From: Noviherbaspirillum pedocola
GTDB lineage: Bacteria > Pseudomonadota > Gammaproteobacteria > Burkholderiales > Burkholderiaceae_D
DNA length: 64,000 nt
Direction of reading: 5' to 3'
NCBI RefSeq assembly: GCF_016632335.1
Contig: NZ_JAEPBG010000002.1
Coordinates: 186,001 to 250,000, forward strand
Part shown: piece by piece, positions 36,876-45,909 of the stretch
How the letters are laid out: every line of letters starts with the position of its first letter
Position numbering within the stretch: the stretch's first letter is position 1
Notes under the pieces: generated by a model
What the model was told of the DNA's origin: nothing
Databases searched by the model: none
The model's input: the letters and a program-made list of their open reading frames with translations, nothing else
Translations under genes and position numbers: made by a program

Positions 36876-38291
36876 ATGGCAATGACGGCCGCAGACGTCT
36901 TGAAGATGGTGAAAGAAAACGAAGTTAAATTCGTCGACTTCCGCTTCGCCGACACCCGGGGCAAGGAGCAGCACGTTACCGTTCCCGTTTCGCATTTCGA
37001 CATGGACAAGTTCGAATCTGGCCATGCATTCGACGGTTCCTCCATCGCCGGCTGGAAAGGCATCGAAGCTTCGGACATGATCCTGATGCCGGACCCGTCC
37101 ACCGCCAACATCGACCCGTTCATGGAAGAGACGACGCTGTTCATGCAGTGCGACGTCATCGAACCGTCCGACGGCAAGGGCTACGAGCGCGATCCGCGTT
37201 CCATCGCCAAGCGCGCTGAAGCCTACCTGAAGTCCTCCGGCCTGGGCGACACCGCTTACTTCGGTCCGGAACCCGAATTCTTCATCTTCGACAGCGTGCG
37301 CTGGAAAGTCGACATGTCCGGCTGCTTCGTGAAGGTCGATTCCGAAGAAGCGTCCTGGTCCACCGACGAGAAGTACGAAGGCGGCAACACCGGCCATCGT
37401 CCGGCAGTCAAGGGCGGCTACTTCCCGGTTCCTCCGGTTGACAGCTTCCAGGACATGCGCTCGGAAATGTGCCAGATCCTCGAAGCGATGGGCATTCCCG
37501 TTGAAGTGCATCACCACGAAGTCGCCGGCGCCGGCCAGAACGAAATCGGCACCCGCTTCTCGACCCTGGTCGAGCGCGCCGACTGGACCCAGAACCTGAA
37601 ATATGTGGTCTGGAACGTCGCCCACACCTACGGCAAGACCGCGACCTTCATGCCCAAGCCCATCGTTGGCGACAACGGTTCCGGCATGCACGTGCACCAG
37701 TCGGTCTGGAAAGATGGCAAGAACCTGTTTGCAGGCGACGGCTATGCCGGCCTGTCCGAGTTCGCGCTGTACTACATCGGCGGCATCATCAAGCATGCCA
37801 AGGCGCTGAATGCGATCACCAACCCGGGCACCAACTCGTACAAGCGCCTGGTGCCGGGCTTCGAAGCACCGGTGAAACTGGCTTACTCGGCCCGCAACCG
37901 TTCCGCGTCGATCCGCATTCCGCACGTGTCGAACCCGAAAGCGCGCCGCATCGAGACCCGCTTCCCGGATCCTTCGGCCAATCCGTACCTGTGCTTCGCC
38001 GCGCTGCTGATGGCCGGCCTGGACGGCGTGCAGAACAAGATCCACCCGGGCGAAGCCGCGACCAAGGACCTGTACCACCTGCCGCCGGAAGAAGATCGCG
38101 AGATCCCGACCGTGTGCTCCTCGCTCGACCAGGCGCTGGAAGCTCTCGACAAGGATCGCGAATTCCTGACCCGCGGCGGCGTGTTCAGCGACACCATGAT
38201 CGATGCCTACATCGAACTGAAGATGCAGGAAGTCCAGCGCTTCCGCATGACCACGCATCCGGTCGAGTTCGACATGTACTACTCGCTGTAA
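36876..38291 (+). CDS. glnA: glutamine synthetase, type I
   Basis: 471 aa, the standard GSI-beta length. It makes glutamine from glutamate, ammonia and ATP as a cytoplasmic dodecamer. Motifs: DGSSIAGW near residue 50, [10 protein letters not shown], the ATP loop [25 protein letters not shown], and the adenylylation site Tyr400 in [15 protein letters not shown] is ten bases before the ATG. Nitrogen regulation is supported by the sigma-54 promoter and NtrC boxes upstream, and by ntrBC downstream. Confidence 0.97.
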   Translation: MAMTAADVLKMVKENEVKFVDFRFADTRGKEQHVTVPVSHFDMDKFESGHAFDGSSIAGWKGIEASDMILMPDPSTANIDPFMEETTLFMQCDVIEPSDGKGYERDPRSIAKRAEAYLKSSGLGDTAYFGPEPEFFIFDSVRWKVDMSGCFVKVDSEEASWSTDEKYEGGNTGHRPAVKGGYFPVPPVDSFQDMRSEMCQILEAMGIPVEVHHHEVAGAGQNEIGTRFSTLVERADWTQNLKYVVWNVAHTYGKTATFMPKPIVGDNGSGMHVHQSVWKDGKNLFAGDGYAGLSEFALYYIGGIIKHAKALNAITNPGTNSYKRLVPGFEAPVKLAYSARNRSASIRIPHVSNPKARRIETRFPDPSANPYLCFAALLMAGLDGVQNKIHPGEAATKDLYHLPPEEDREIPTVCSSLDQALEALDKDREFLTRGGVFSDTMIDAYIELKMQEVQRFRMTTHPVEFDMYYSL

Positions 38292-38319
38292 TCGGGAAGT
38301 AAACTCCTGAGCAGTCATC

Positions 38320-38347
38320 ACGGGGAAGGCCGCAAGGCTTTCCCCGT
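38320..38347 (+). terminator. hairpin after glnA
   Basis: A 12-bp stem (ACGGGGAAGGCC / GGCTTTCCCCGT, one G-U pair) closes on a GCAA tetraloop, about 30 bases after the stop codon. The following T-run is weak, so it may be leaky and let some transcription into the downstream genes. Confidence 0.65.
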
Positions 38348-38404
38348 ATTCAATTAAAGGATCGACAAGCTGTTGTTCGAACGTCGGCGCTGACCTAACA
38401 AAGT

Positions 38405-38434
38405 TTGTCTCGCGAAGTCGTCCTGTTTTACACT
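38405..38434 (+). promoter_or_regulatory. possible sigma-70 promoter of the DUF4124 gene
   Basis: TTGTCT and TACACT are separated by 18 bases, about 33 bases upstream of the ATG. This suggests the DUF4124 gene can be expressed independently of glnA. Confidence 0.45.
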
Positions 38435-38466
38435 AGCTTCTTTTCTTTATTTCCTGGAAGAAAGTT

Positions 38467-38988
38467 ATGAAAAAGCAACTTTCCTCGCTGGTCCCGCTGC
38501 TTCTTTTCGCGGCTGTCTGCGGGTATGCGCATGCGGAGGGCGATGTGTGGGTATGCACCAATGCTGACGGCACCAGGGAGTACAAGAACACGGGCGAGAC
38601 CAAGGGCTGCAAGCGCGTCGATCTGCAAGGTATCTCCATGATTCCTTCGCCTTACAAGAAGGCCACGGCTTCAGGCAGCGCGAGCAAGCCGGCGACCACC
38701 GCGGCGAATACCGTGTCTGCAGGTCCGGCGGATTTCCCAAAGGTGGACGGCACCACGCAAAAGGCGCGCGACAATGACCGCATGCAAATCCTCAGCGAAG
38801 AGCTGAAGACGGAAGAAAAGAAGCTGGCATCGCTGAAGACGGACTACAACAATGGCGAGCCCGAGCGTCGTGGCGACGAACGCAACTACGCGAAATACCA
38901 GGAGCGTGTCGCGGCAATGAAGGATGACATCAGCCGCACCGAGAAAAACATCGAAGCATTGAAGCGCGAAATCGGCAACCTCAAATAA
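38467..38988 (+). CDS. DUF4124 domain-containing exported protein
   Basis: 173 aa with a signal peptide (MKKQLSSLVPLLLFAAVCGYAHAEG). The DUF4124 core is VWVCTNADGTREYKNTGETKGCKRVDL with two Cys. A Ser/Ala/Thr-rich linker follows, then a charged coiled coil (about residues 105-172, LSEELKTEEKKLASL). Its position between glnA and ntrBC recurs in related Burkholderiales; its function is unknown and probably periplasmic. A terminator follows. Confidence 0.85.
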   Translation: MKKQLSSLVPLLLFAAVCGYAHAEGDVWVCTNADGTREYKNTGETKGCKRVDLQGISMIPSPYKKATASGSASKPATTAANTVSAGPADFPKVDGTTQKARDNDRMQILSEELKTEEKKLASLKTDYNNGEPERRGDERNYAKYQERVAAMKDDISRTEKNIEALKREIGNLK

Positions 38989-39012
38989 GACGTGGCCGTT
39001 CGCATGAACACC

Positions 39013-39036
39013 GGGCCGCATATGCGGCCCTTTTTA
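39013..39036 (+). terminator. rho-independent terminator after the DUF4124 gene
   Basis: GGGCCGC-ATAT-GCGGCCC is an 18-base perfect palindrome followed by TTTTT, just upstream of ntrB. Confidence 0.85.
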
Positions 39037-39053
39037 TTGGAGTTGAATCGAGC

Positions 39054-40139
39054 ATGACTCCCGCCTCATCAATGACTCCTGCCTCATTGGCCGGCCTTGA
39101 CCTGCTGGCCTCGGCTGTTCTGGTGCTGGATGCGGACGGCTGCATCATTTACGCCAATCCGGCCGCAGAGAACCTGCTGGAAAGTTCGGCGAAGCTGTTG
39201 CAGCACCAGCGCCTGACCTCGCTGTTTCTGAATGGCGAAAAGCTGCAGCAGATGTTCGACCAGGCCGCCGCCCATCTCTTCGACGACAAGCGCCAGGACC
39301 TGGCGCTGGAGCGTATGGGGCGCGAGCCGCTGCAGGTGAATGTGATCGTCACCGCTTTGGATCAACCGGAAACGCCGGTGCTGATCGAGCTGCGGGAAAA
39401 CGTCCAGCTGCTCAAGCTGCATCGCGAAGAACGCCTGCTCGACCAGAGCGAAGCGAACAAGGAATTGATCCGCAACCTCGCGCATGAAATCAAGAATCCG
39501 CTCGGCGGCATCCGCGGTGCGGCGCAACTGCTGGAAATGGAGTTGCCGGAACGGGCGCTGGCGCCGCTGCGCGAGTACACCCAGGTCATCATCAAGGAAG
39601 CCGATCGGTTGCAGACTCTGGTCGATCGCCTGCTCGCGCCGCACCGCCGGCCGCATATCGTTGGTGATGTGAACATCCATGAAGTGTTCGAACGGGTGCG
39701 CAGCCTGATCCTGGCGGAATTCCCGAATGGCCTGACGATCAAGCGCGACTACGATTTGTCGGTTCCTGAATTCCGCGGCGACAAGGAGCAGCTGATCCAG
39801 GCTGTGCTGAATATCGCCCACAACGCCGCGCAAGCGCTGGCCGAACGCATTGCGAATGGCGATGCCATGATCACTTTCCAGACCCGGGTTGCGCGCCAGG
39901 TGACTCTGGCCAAGGTACGTTATCGCCTGGCATTGGACTTGCATATCGTCGACAACGGGCCAGGTATCCCACCTGACATCCAGCACCGGATTTTTTATCC
40001 GCTGGTCTCGGGCCGCGAGGGAGGAAGCGGTTTGGGACTGACGCTGACGCAGACTTTCATCCAGCAGCACATGGGCGTGATCGAATGCGAAAGCCGGCCG
40101 GGATGCACGGATTTCAGAATACTGATACCTCTGCCCTGA
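39054..40139 (+). CDS. ntrB: nitrogen regulation sensor histidine kinase NtrB (GlnL)
   Basis: 361 aa cytoplasmic kinase. An N-terminal PAS domain (about 10-120) is followed by HisKA with His144 in NLAHEIKNPLGGIRGAAQLLE and a HATPase with GPGIPPDIQHRIFYPLVSGREGGSGLGL. It phosphorylates or dephosphorylates NtrC in response to PII. GGAG is about 10-15 bases upstream of the start. The next gene, ntrC, starts 62 bases later. Confidence 0.95.
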   Translation: MTPASSMTPASLAGLDLLASAVLVLDADGCIIYANPAAENLLESSAKLLQHQRLTSLFLNGEKLQQMFDQAAAHLFDDKRQDLALERMGREPLQVNVIVTALDQPETPVLIELRENVQLLKLHREERLLDQSEANKELIRNLAHEIKNPLGGIRGAAQLLEMELPERALAPLREYTQVIIKEADRLQTLVDRLLAPHRRPHIVGDVNIHEVFERVRSLILAEFPNGLTIKRDYDLSVPEFRGDKEQLIQAVLNIAHNAAQALAERIANGDAMITFQTRVARQVTLAKVRYRLALDLHIVDNGPGIPPDIQHRIFYPLVSGREGGSGLGLTLTQTFIQQHMGVIECESRPGCTDFRILIPLP

Positions 40140-40200
40140 TGCGGGACGTCGCCAACGCCGGGACGGACCTGATGAACATGCAACGCGGGATGGCAAAACT

Positions 40201-41859
40201 ATGAAACCGATCTGGATTGTTGACGACGACGAATCGATACGCTGGGTGCTGGAAAAGGCACTGGCGCGCGAGAACCTTCCCACCCGCAGTTTTTCGAATG
40301 CCCGCGAGGCGATGGATGCCTTGCAAACCACGGCGCCCCAGGTGCTGGTTTCCGATATCCGCATGCCGGGCGAGTCCGGCCTGGCCTTGCTGCAGGCGGC
40401 AAAGGAGCGCTATCCGGGCATGCCGGTCATCATCATGACCGCGTTCTCCGATCTCGATTCCGCCGTCGCCGCTTTCCAGGGCGGCGCTTTCGAATATCTG
40501 GCCAAGCCCTTCGACCTGGACAAGGCAGTCGAACTGATCCGTCGCGCGCTGGAAGAAAGCCTGCGCGAAACCAACCAGGAGCAGGTGTCCTCGGAAACGC
40601 CGGAAATACTCGGCCAGGCGCCGGCGATGCAGGATGTATTCCGCGCGATCGGGCGGCTGTCGCAATCGAACGTGACGGTGCTGATCACCGGCGAATCCGG
40701 CACCGGCAAGGAACTGGTCGCGCGCGCCTTGCACAAGCACAGTCCGCGCTCGTCGCAGCCGTTCATCGCGCTCAACACCGCGGCGATACCGAAAGACCTG
40801 CTGGAATCCGAGCTGTTTGGCCACGAGCGCGGCGCCTTCACCGGCGCGCAGGCGATGCGACGCGGTCGCTTCGAGCAAGCCGAAGGCGGCACGCTGTTCC
40901 TGGATGAAATCGGCGACATGCCATTCGATCTGCAGACGCGCCTGTTGCGGGTGCTGTCGGACGGCCATTTCTACCGCGTCGGCGGCCATCAGCCGCTGAA
41001 GGCGAATGTGCGTGTAATCGCCGCGACTCATCAGAACCTGGAAGCTCGGGTCAAGGAAGGCCTGTTCCGCGAAGACTTGTATCACCGCCTGAACGTGATC
41101 CGACTGCGCCTGCCGAGCCTGCGTGAGCGGCGCGAAGACATTCCAATCCTGACGCGCCACTTCCTGGCGCAGAGCGCGCGCGAACTCGGCGTGGAAGCCA
41201 AGCGCATGTCCGACGGCGCGATGCGATTCCTCGCCAGCCTGGAATTGCCCGGCAATGTGCGCCAACTGGAAAACCTGTGCAACTGGATCACGGTGATGGC
41301 GCCGGGTCAGACGGTGGAGATCAAGGACCTGCCGCCGGAAATGATCGAAAGCCGGCCATCCGGCGTGGCGCCGATCACGATGCCGTCCGTGGCGCCGGCC
41401 TTTATGTCCTCCGGTGCGCCAGCGCCGTCCAATGGTGTGGAGGCCGCGCCGGCATCGTATGGCGACGATGGCTACGCCGGCGGCAGCGCGGCGACGGGCA
41501 CCGCCACAGGCGCAAACGGTATGTCGACCGCTGGCGCGACTCCCGTCTTTGGTGCGAATGGCGCAAGCGGCCCGCTCGGCGCTTACGGCGCGGGCAGCGA
41601 CATGGCGACACGCGCGCCGGTTGCACCGAAGCCGAGCTGGATTGCGCTGCTGGAAAGCGAAGCGGCGCAGATGCTCGCGTCCGGTCGTCCCGAAGTGATG
41701 GACGCGCTCGGCCGGCAGTTCGAATCGGCGCTGATCAAGACCGCGTTGCGCCATACCCATGGTCGCAAGAATGACGCCGCGGTCCGGCTGGGTATCGGAC
41801 GCAATACGATCACCCGGAAGATCCAGGAACTGGGGATCGACGGCGCCAAGGAAGAATAG
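40201..41859 (+). CDS. ntrC: nitrogen regulation response regulator NtrC (GlnG)
   Basis: 552 aa, longer than the usual 470-480. REC domain with Asp52 in SDIRMPG; sigma-54 AAA+ domain with Walker A GESGTGKE, the sigma-54 contact GAFTGA, and Walker B LFLDEIGDM; C-terminal Fis-type HTH (ALRHTHGRKNDAAVRLGIGRNTITRKI). The extra length is an Ala/Gly/Ser/Pro-rich linker (about residues 383-478) between the AAA+ and HTH domains. It activates sigma-54 promoters such as the one before glnA. Confidence 0.95.
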   Translation: MKPIWIVDDDESIRWVLEKALARENLPTRSFSNAREAMDALQTTAPQVLVSDIRMPGESGLALLQAAKERYPGMPVIIMTAFSDLDSAVAAFQGGAFEYLAKPFDLDKAVELIRRALEESLRETNQEQVSSETPEILGQAPAMQDVFRAIGRLSQSNVTVLITGESGTGKELVARALHKHSPRSSQPFIALNTAAIPKDLLESELFGHERGAFTGAQAMRRGRFEQAEGGTLFLDEIGDMPFDLQTRLLRVLSDGHFYRVGGHQPLKANVRVIAATHQNLEARVKEGLFREDLYHRLNVIRLRLPSLRERREDIPILTRHFLAQSARELGVEAKRMSDGAMRFLASLELPGNVRQLENLCNWITVMAPGQTVEIKDLPPEMIESRPSGVAPITMPSVAPAFMSSGAPAPSNGVEAAPASYGDDGYAGGSAATGTATGANGMSTAGATPVFGANGASGPLGAYGAGSDMATRAPVAPKPSWIALLESEAAQMLASGRPEVMDALGRQFESALIKTALRHTHGRKNDAAVRLGIGRNTITRKIQELGIDGAKEE

Positions 41860-41952
41860 CGGAACCGCCTCCGTCATAGCCGCGCCAAGCGAGCTTTTGA
41901 CGGGGGAGGCGCCATGCAGGCGTCCAATGTGCATCCAAGGTCTCGTGGAAGG

Positions 41953-43584
41953 CTACCCGCCGCCTTCCTCGCGCAAGCGCCGCCACAGCGTGGTGCGGGA
42001 AATGCCCAGTCGTTTCGCCGCCTCGGCACGGTTGCCGCCGCAGTGGCGCAAGATCTCTGCAAGGCTTTCCGGGGCGGCTCGTGGCATTTCGGGCGCTATC
42101 GTCACGTCGGCGTCGTTAGCGCCGGCAACACCGACCAGTTCCGGCGCATGTCGCAGCAGAAATCCCGGCGTCAGCGCCTGCAAGGGCTCAGCCGACAGGA
42201 ACAGCGCCAGACGCTGCATCAGGTTGCGCAACTCGCGCACATTGCCGGGCCAAGCATGACCGCACAGCAGCGGTGCGCAACCAGTCACTTCGGCATGCAG
42301 ATTCGCATGCGGCCGCACGTTCATCGCTGCCAGCGCATGTTTCAGCAACCACTCGGCCAGCGCCGGCACATCATCCAGCCGTTCGCGCAGCGCCGGCAGC
42401 CGCAGCCGCAGCACCGACAGCCGGTAATACAGGTCGGCGCGGAAACGTCCCTGCGCCACCAGCGCGGCGAGGTCACAGTGCGTGGCGCTGATGATGCGCA
42501 CATCGACAGGAATAGGCCGCGTGCCGCCAACGCGCGTGACTTCCCGTTCTTCCAGCACCCGCAGCAATCGCGTCTGCAGCGCCAGCGGCATCTCACCGAT
42601 TTCATCCAGGAACAGCGTGCCGCGATGTGCCGCTTCGAACAGCCCGGCACGTCCGCCGCGGCGCGAGCCGGTGAAGGCGCCTTCGTCGTAGCCGAACAAT
42701 TCAGACTCCAGCAAGGACTCGGCAATGGCGCCGCAATTGACCGCAATGAAAGGTTTGCGCGCCGGATGCGCCAGCGCGCCTTCATGGTGGATCGCCTGCG
42801 CCGCCAGTTCCTTGCCGGTGCCGGTTTCACCTTCGATCAGCACTGTCGCCGGCGAGCGGGCATACAGCATCACCGTCTGCCGCACTTGCGCCATTGCAGC
42901 CGAGTCGCCGCGCAAATCCTTCAGGCCATGCCGCGCGCGCAAGGCGCCGGCTTCGGGCAGTGGCCTGCCGCGGCCGGCTTCCAGGCGCGTCTGGCGAGCC
43001 AGCTCGAGCGCATCCTCGAAAGCCTGGCGTATCGATGCCGCCGAGTACACGAATACCCCGGACAAGCCGGCTTCCTCGGTAAGGTCGGTAATCAGCCCGG
43101 CGCCGACGATGGCCTGCACGCCGGCCGCCTTCAATTCGCTGATCTGCACGCGCGCCTCCTCGGCGGTCGCATACGAGCGCTGGGCGATGTTCAGGCCGAA
43201 TGTGGACGCGAAATCGGCAAGCTGCGCCGGCGTTTCCTGGTAGGTGACGATGCCGAGCCGTTGCGAGATGCGCCGGGCCTTGGCCAGCGCCTGCATCATG
43301 TCGTAGCCGCTGGCGCGCGCGGTTACCACCGGCACCGGCAGCCGGCTGCGCAGATAGGCGGCATTCGAGCCGGCGGCGATCACCGCATCACAGCGCTCCA
43401 TTTCCAGGCGCTCGCGGATATGCTGCACCGCTTCCTCGAAGCCAAGCGAAATCGGCACGATGACGGCACGGTCGTCGTATTCGGGCGTGATGTCGCGGAA
43501 GAGATGGAACAGTCGGGAAATCGATACGGTCCAGAAAACCGGCTTATCTGGTGCATCGTTGGTCGGCGGGCTTGCAACACTCAT
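41953..43584 (-). CDS. prpR: propionate catabolism operon regulator PrpR
   Basis: 543 aa. The N-terminal PrpR_N effector domain (about 20-190, with [16 protein letters not shown]) binds 2-methylcitrate in known members. The sigma-54 AAA+ domain carries Walker A GETGTGKE, a GAFTGS in place of GAFTGA, and Walker [11 protein letters not shown] Fis-type HTH ([23 protein letters not shown]) ends it. GAFTGS still fits sigma-54 contact. It is divergent from prpB with a shared 217-base control region. Confidence 0.95.
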   Translation of the reverse strand: MSVASPPTNDAPDKPVFWTVSISRLFHLFRDITPEYDDRAVIVPISLGFEEAVQHIRERLEMERCDAVIAAGSNAAYLRSRLPVPVVTARASGYDMMQALAKARRISQRLGIVTYQETPAQLADFASTFGLNIAQRSYATAEEARVQISELKAAGVQAIVGAGLITDLTEEAGLSGVFVYSAASIRQAFEDALELARQTRLEAGRGRPLPEAGALRARHGLKDLRGDSAAMAQVRQTVMLYARSPATVLIEGETGTGKELAAQAIHHEGALAHPARKPFIAVNCGAIAESLLESELFGYDEGAFTGSRRGGRAGLFEAAHRGTLFLDEIGEMPLALQTRLLRVLEEREVTRVGGTRPIPVDVRIISATHCDLAALVAQGRFRADLYYRLSVLRLRLPALRERLDDVPALAEWLLKHALAAMNVRPHANLHAEVTGCAPLLCGHAWPGNVRELRNLMQRLALFLSAEPLQALTPGFLLRHAPELVGVAGANDADVTIAPEMPRAAPESLAEILRHCGGNRAEAAKRLGISRTTLWRRLREEGGG

Positions 43585-43629
43585 GTTTCAGATCTGTTTC
43601 AATGTTTCAGTCAAGGGTGCATTGAAACA
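43584..43629. promoter_or_regulatory. PrpR binding region (TGTTTCA boxes)
   Basis: TGTTTCA occurs at 43584, 43595 and 43603, and its complement TGAAACA at 43623. TGTTTCAATG (43595-43604) and CATTGAAACA (43620-43629) form a perfect 10-bp dyad. They lie about 115-160 bases upstream of the sigma-54 promoter and abut the prpR start codon. Confidence 0.65.
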
Positions 43630-43741
43630 CACTTCACCGCTTTTCAAAACAACGTTCGATGATTGGCTAATCGCTTCCGAAAGAGATAAGTCATTGAATA
43701 GATGAGAAGTCGGGGCGCAATCTCGCGCGAGCATCGTTTTC

Positions 43742-43757
43742 TGGCACGGCGATTGCC
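43742..43757 (+). promoter_or_regulatory. sigma-54 promoter of the prp operon
   Basis: TGGCACGGCGATTGCC matches TGGCAC-N5-TTGC perfectly, with GG-N10-GC spacing. The expected start site is about 43769, some 30 bases upstream of prpB. Confidence 0.9.
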
Positions 43758-43801
43758 ATATCACTCACATCGTCAAACCGCTGAAACGCAAAGGAAGACC
43801 C

Positions 43802-44692
43802 ATGCCCATCCAATCCGCCGGCGCCGCATTCCGCCAGGCCGTCAAGGAAGAAAGCCCGCTGCAAGTCATCGGCGCCATCAATGCCAACCATGCACTCTTG
43901 GCCAAGCGTGCCGGTTTCCGTGCGATCTACCTGTCCGGCGGCGGTGTCGCGGCCGGCTCGCTCGGATTGCCTGATCTCGGCATTTCCAACCTTGACGATG
44001 TGCTGACCGATGTGCGCCGCATCACCGATGTCTGCGACCTGCCGCTGCTGGTCGACGTGGACACCGGCTTCGGTTCATCGGCCTTCAATGTCGCGCGCAC
44101 CGTGAAGTCGATGATCAAGTTCGGCGCCGCCGCCATGCATATCGAAGACCAGGTCGGCGCCAAGCGCTGCGGTCATCGTCCGAACAAGGAAATCGTCAGC
44201 AAGACCGAGATGGTGGACCGCATCAAGGCCGCCGTCGACGCCCGCACCGATGAGAACTTCGTCATCATGGCGCGCACCGACGCACTCGCCGTCGAAGGCC
44301 TGGAGGCAGCGATCGAGCGCGCGCAAGCCTGCGTCGAAGCCGGCGCCGACATGATCTTCCCGGAAGCCATCACCGAACTCTCGATGTACAAGCAGTTTGC
44401 GAATGCGGTGAAGGTGCCGATCCTGGCCAACATCACCGAGTTTGGCGCAACGCCCTTGTACACCGTGGATGAGCTGCGCGGCGCCGATGTCGGCATCGTG
44501 CTGTATCCGCTGTCGGCTTTCCGCGCAATGAACAAGGCCGCGGAAAACGTCTACAACACCATCCGCCGCGAAGGCACGCAGAAGAACGTGGTCGACACGA
44601 TGCAGACCCGCGCCGAGCTGTACGACCGCATCAACTATCACGACTTCGAGCAGAAGCTGGATGCGCTGTTTGCGCAGCAGAAGGCGCGCTGA
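43802..44692 (+). CDS. prpB: methylisocitrate lyase
   Basis: 296 aa of the PEP mutase/isocitrate lyase family. It splits 2-methylisocitrate into pyruvate and succinate. The active-site motif appears as [13 protein letters not shown], with Mg-binding DVDTGFG and [19 protein letters not shown] precedes the ATG. It is the first gene of the 2-methylcitrate cycle operon. Confidence 0.95.
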   Translation: MPIQSAGAAFRQAVKEESPLQVIGAINANHALLAKRAGFRAIYLSGGGVAAGSLGLPDLGISNLDDVLTDVRRITDVCDLPLLVDVDTGFGSSAFNVARTVKSMIKFGAAAMHIEDQVGAKRCGHRPNKEIVSKTEMVDRIKAAVDARTDENFVIMARTDALAVEGLEAAIERAQACVEAGADMIFPEAITELSMYKQFANAVKVPILANITEFGATPLYTVDELRGADVGIVLYPLSAFRAMNKAAENVYNTIRREGTQKNVVDTMQTRAELYDRINYHDFEQKLDALFAQQKAR

Positions 44693-44755
44693 ACCGATAC
44701 AACGACAGGGCAGCGCATCAGTGCTGCCGAACAGACAGACGAAGAGGAGAACACC

Positions 44756-45904
44756 ATGAGCGAGCAGGCAACTTTCAAACCGAAGAAATCCGTGGCGCTG
44801 TCCGGCGTAGCCGCCGGCAATACCGCGCTGTGCACCGTGGGCAAGACCGGCAACGATCTGCACTACCGCGGCTATGACATTCTCGATATCGCCAATACGT
44901 CCGAGTTTGAAGAAATCGCTTACCTGCTGGTGCACGGCAAGCTGCCGACCGAAGCCGAGCTGCGCGGCTACAAGGCCAAGCTGAAATCGCTGCGCGGCAT
45001 CCCGGCGCAATTGAAGACTGTGCTGGAAGCCTTGCCGGCGTCCTCGCATCCGATGGACGTGATGCGCACCGCGGTCTCGGTGCTGGGCTGCGTGCTGCCG
45101 GAAAAGGATGACCACAACACGCCGGGCGCGCGCGACATCGCCGATCGCCTGATGGCGTCGCTGGGCTCGGCGCTGCTGTACTGGTATCACTACAGCCACA
45201 ATGGCCGCCGCATCGAAGTCGAAACCGATGACGAATCCATCGGCGGCCACTTCCTGCATCTGCTGCATGGCGTCACGCCGCGCGAATCCTGGGTCAAGGC
45301 CATGCATGTGTCGCTGATCCTGTATGCCGAGCATGAGTTCAATGCGTCCACCTTCGCCAGCCGCGTCGTCGCCGGCACCGGCTCGGACATGTATTCCGCA
45401 GTTGCCGGCGCGATCGGCGCGCTGCGCGGGCCCAAGCATGGCGGCGCCAACGAAGTCGCCTTCGAAGTGCAGAAACGCTACGACAATCCGGACGAAGCCG
45501 AGGCCGACATCCGCCGCCGCGTCGAGAACAAGGAAGTCGTGATCGGCTTCGGCCACCCGGTCTACACCATCGCCGATCCGCGCAATGTGGTGATCAAGGA
45601 AGTGGCGCGCAAGCTGTCCGAGGAAGTCGGCTCGATGAAGATGTTCGACATCGCCGACCGCCTGGAAACCGTGATGTGGGACATCAAGAAAATGTTCCCG
45701 AACCTTGACTGGTTCTCGGCCGTGTCCTATCACATGATGGGCGTGCCGACCGCGATGTTCACCCCGCTGTTTGTCATTGCCCGCACCTCCGGCTGGGCCG
45801 CGCACATCATCGAGCAGCGCATCGACAACAAGATCATCCGCCCGAGCGCGAACTATGTCGGCCCGGAAGATCTGCAATTCGTCCCGATCCGGGACCGGAA
45901 ATAA
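44756..45904 (+). CDS. prpC: 2-methylcitrate synthase
   Basis: 382 aa, citrate-synthase fold. It condenses propionyl-CoA with oxaloacetate. Conserved catalytic regions are [21 protein letters not shown], and [23 protein letters not shown] precedes the ATG. It lies 63 bases after prpB and 5 bases before acnD. Confidence 0.95.
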   Translation: MSEQATFKPKKSVALSGVAAGNTALCTVGKTGNDLHYRGYDILDIANTSEFEEIAYLLVHGKLPTEAELRGYKAKLKSLRGIPAQLKTVLEALPASSHPMDVMRTAVSVLGCVLPEKDDHNTPGARDIADRLMASLGSALLYWYHYSHNGRRIEVETDDESIGGHFLHLLHGVTPRESWVKAMHVSLILYAEHEFNASTFASRVVAGTGSDMYSAVAGAIGALRGPKHGGANEVAFEVQKRYDNPDEAEADIRRRVENKEVVIGFGHPVYTIADPRNVVIKEVARKLSEEVGSMKMFDIADRLETVMWDIKKMFPNLDWFSAVSYHMMGVPTAMFTPLFVIARTSGWAAHIIEQRIDNKIIRPSANYVGPEDLQFVPIRDRK

Positions 45905-45909
45905 TCGCC

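Noticed and set aside
36846-38321. 491-codon open frame antisense to glnA
   Set aside because: It exactly mirrors the glnA coding sequence, an effect of strong codon bias; no ribosome site or domain is visible.
40114-41934. 606-codon open frame antisense to ntrC
   Set aside because: It lies opposite a complete, motif-verified NtrC gene, and its product is low-complexity.
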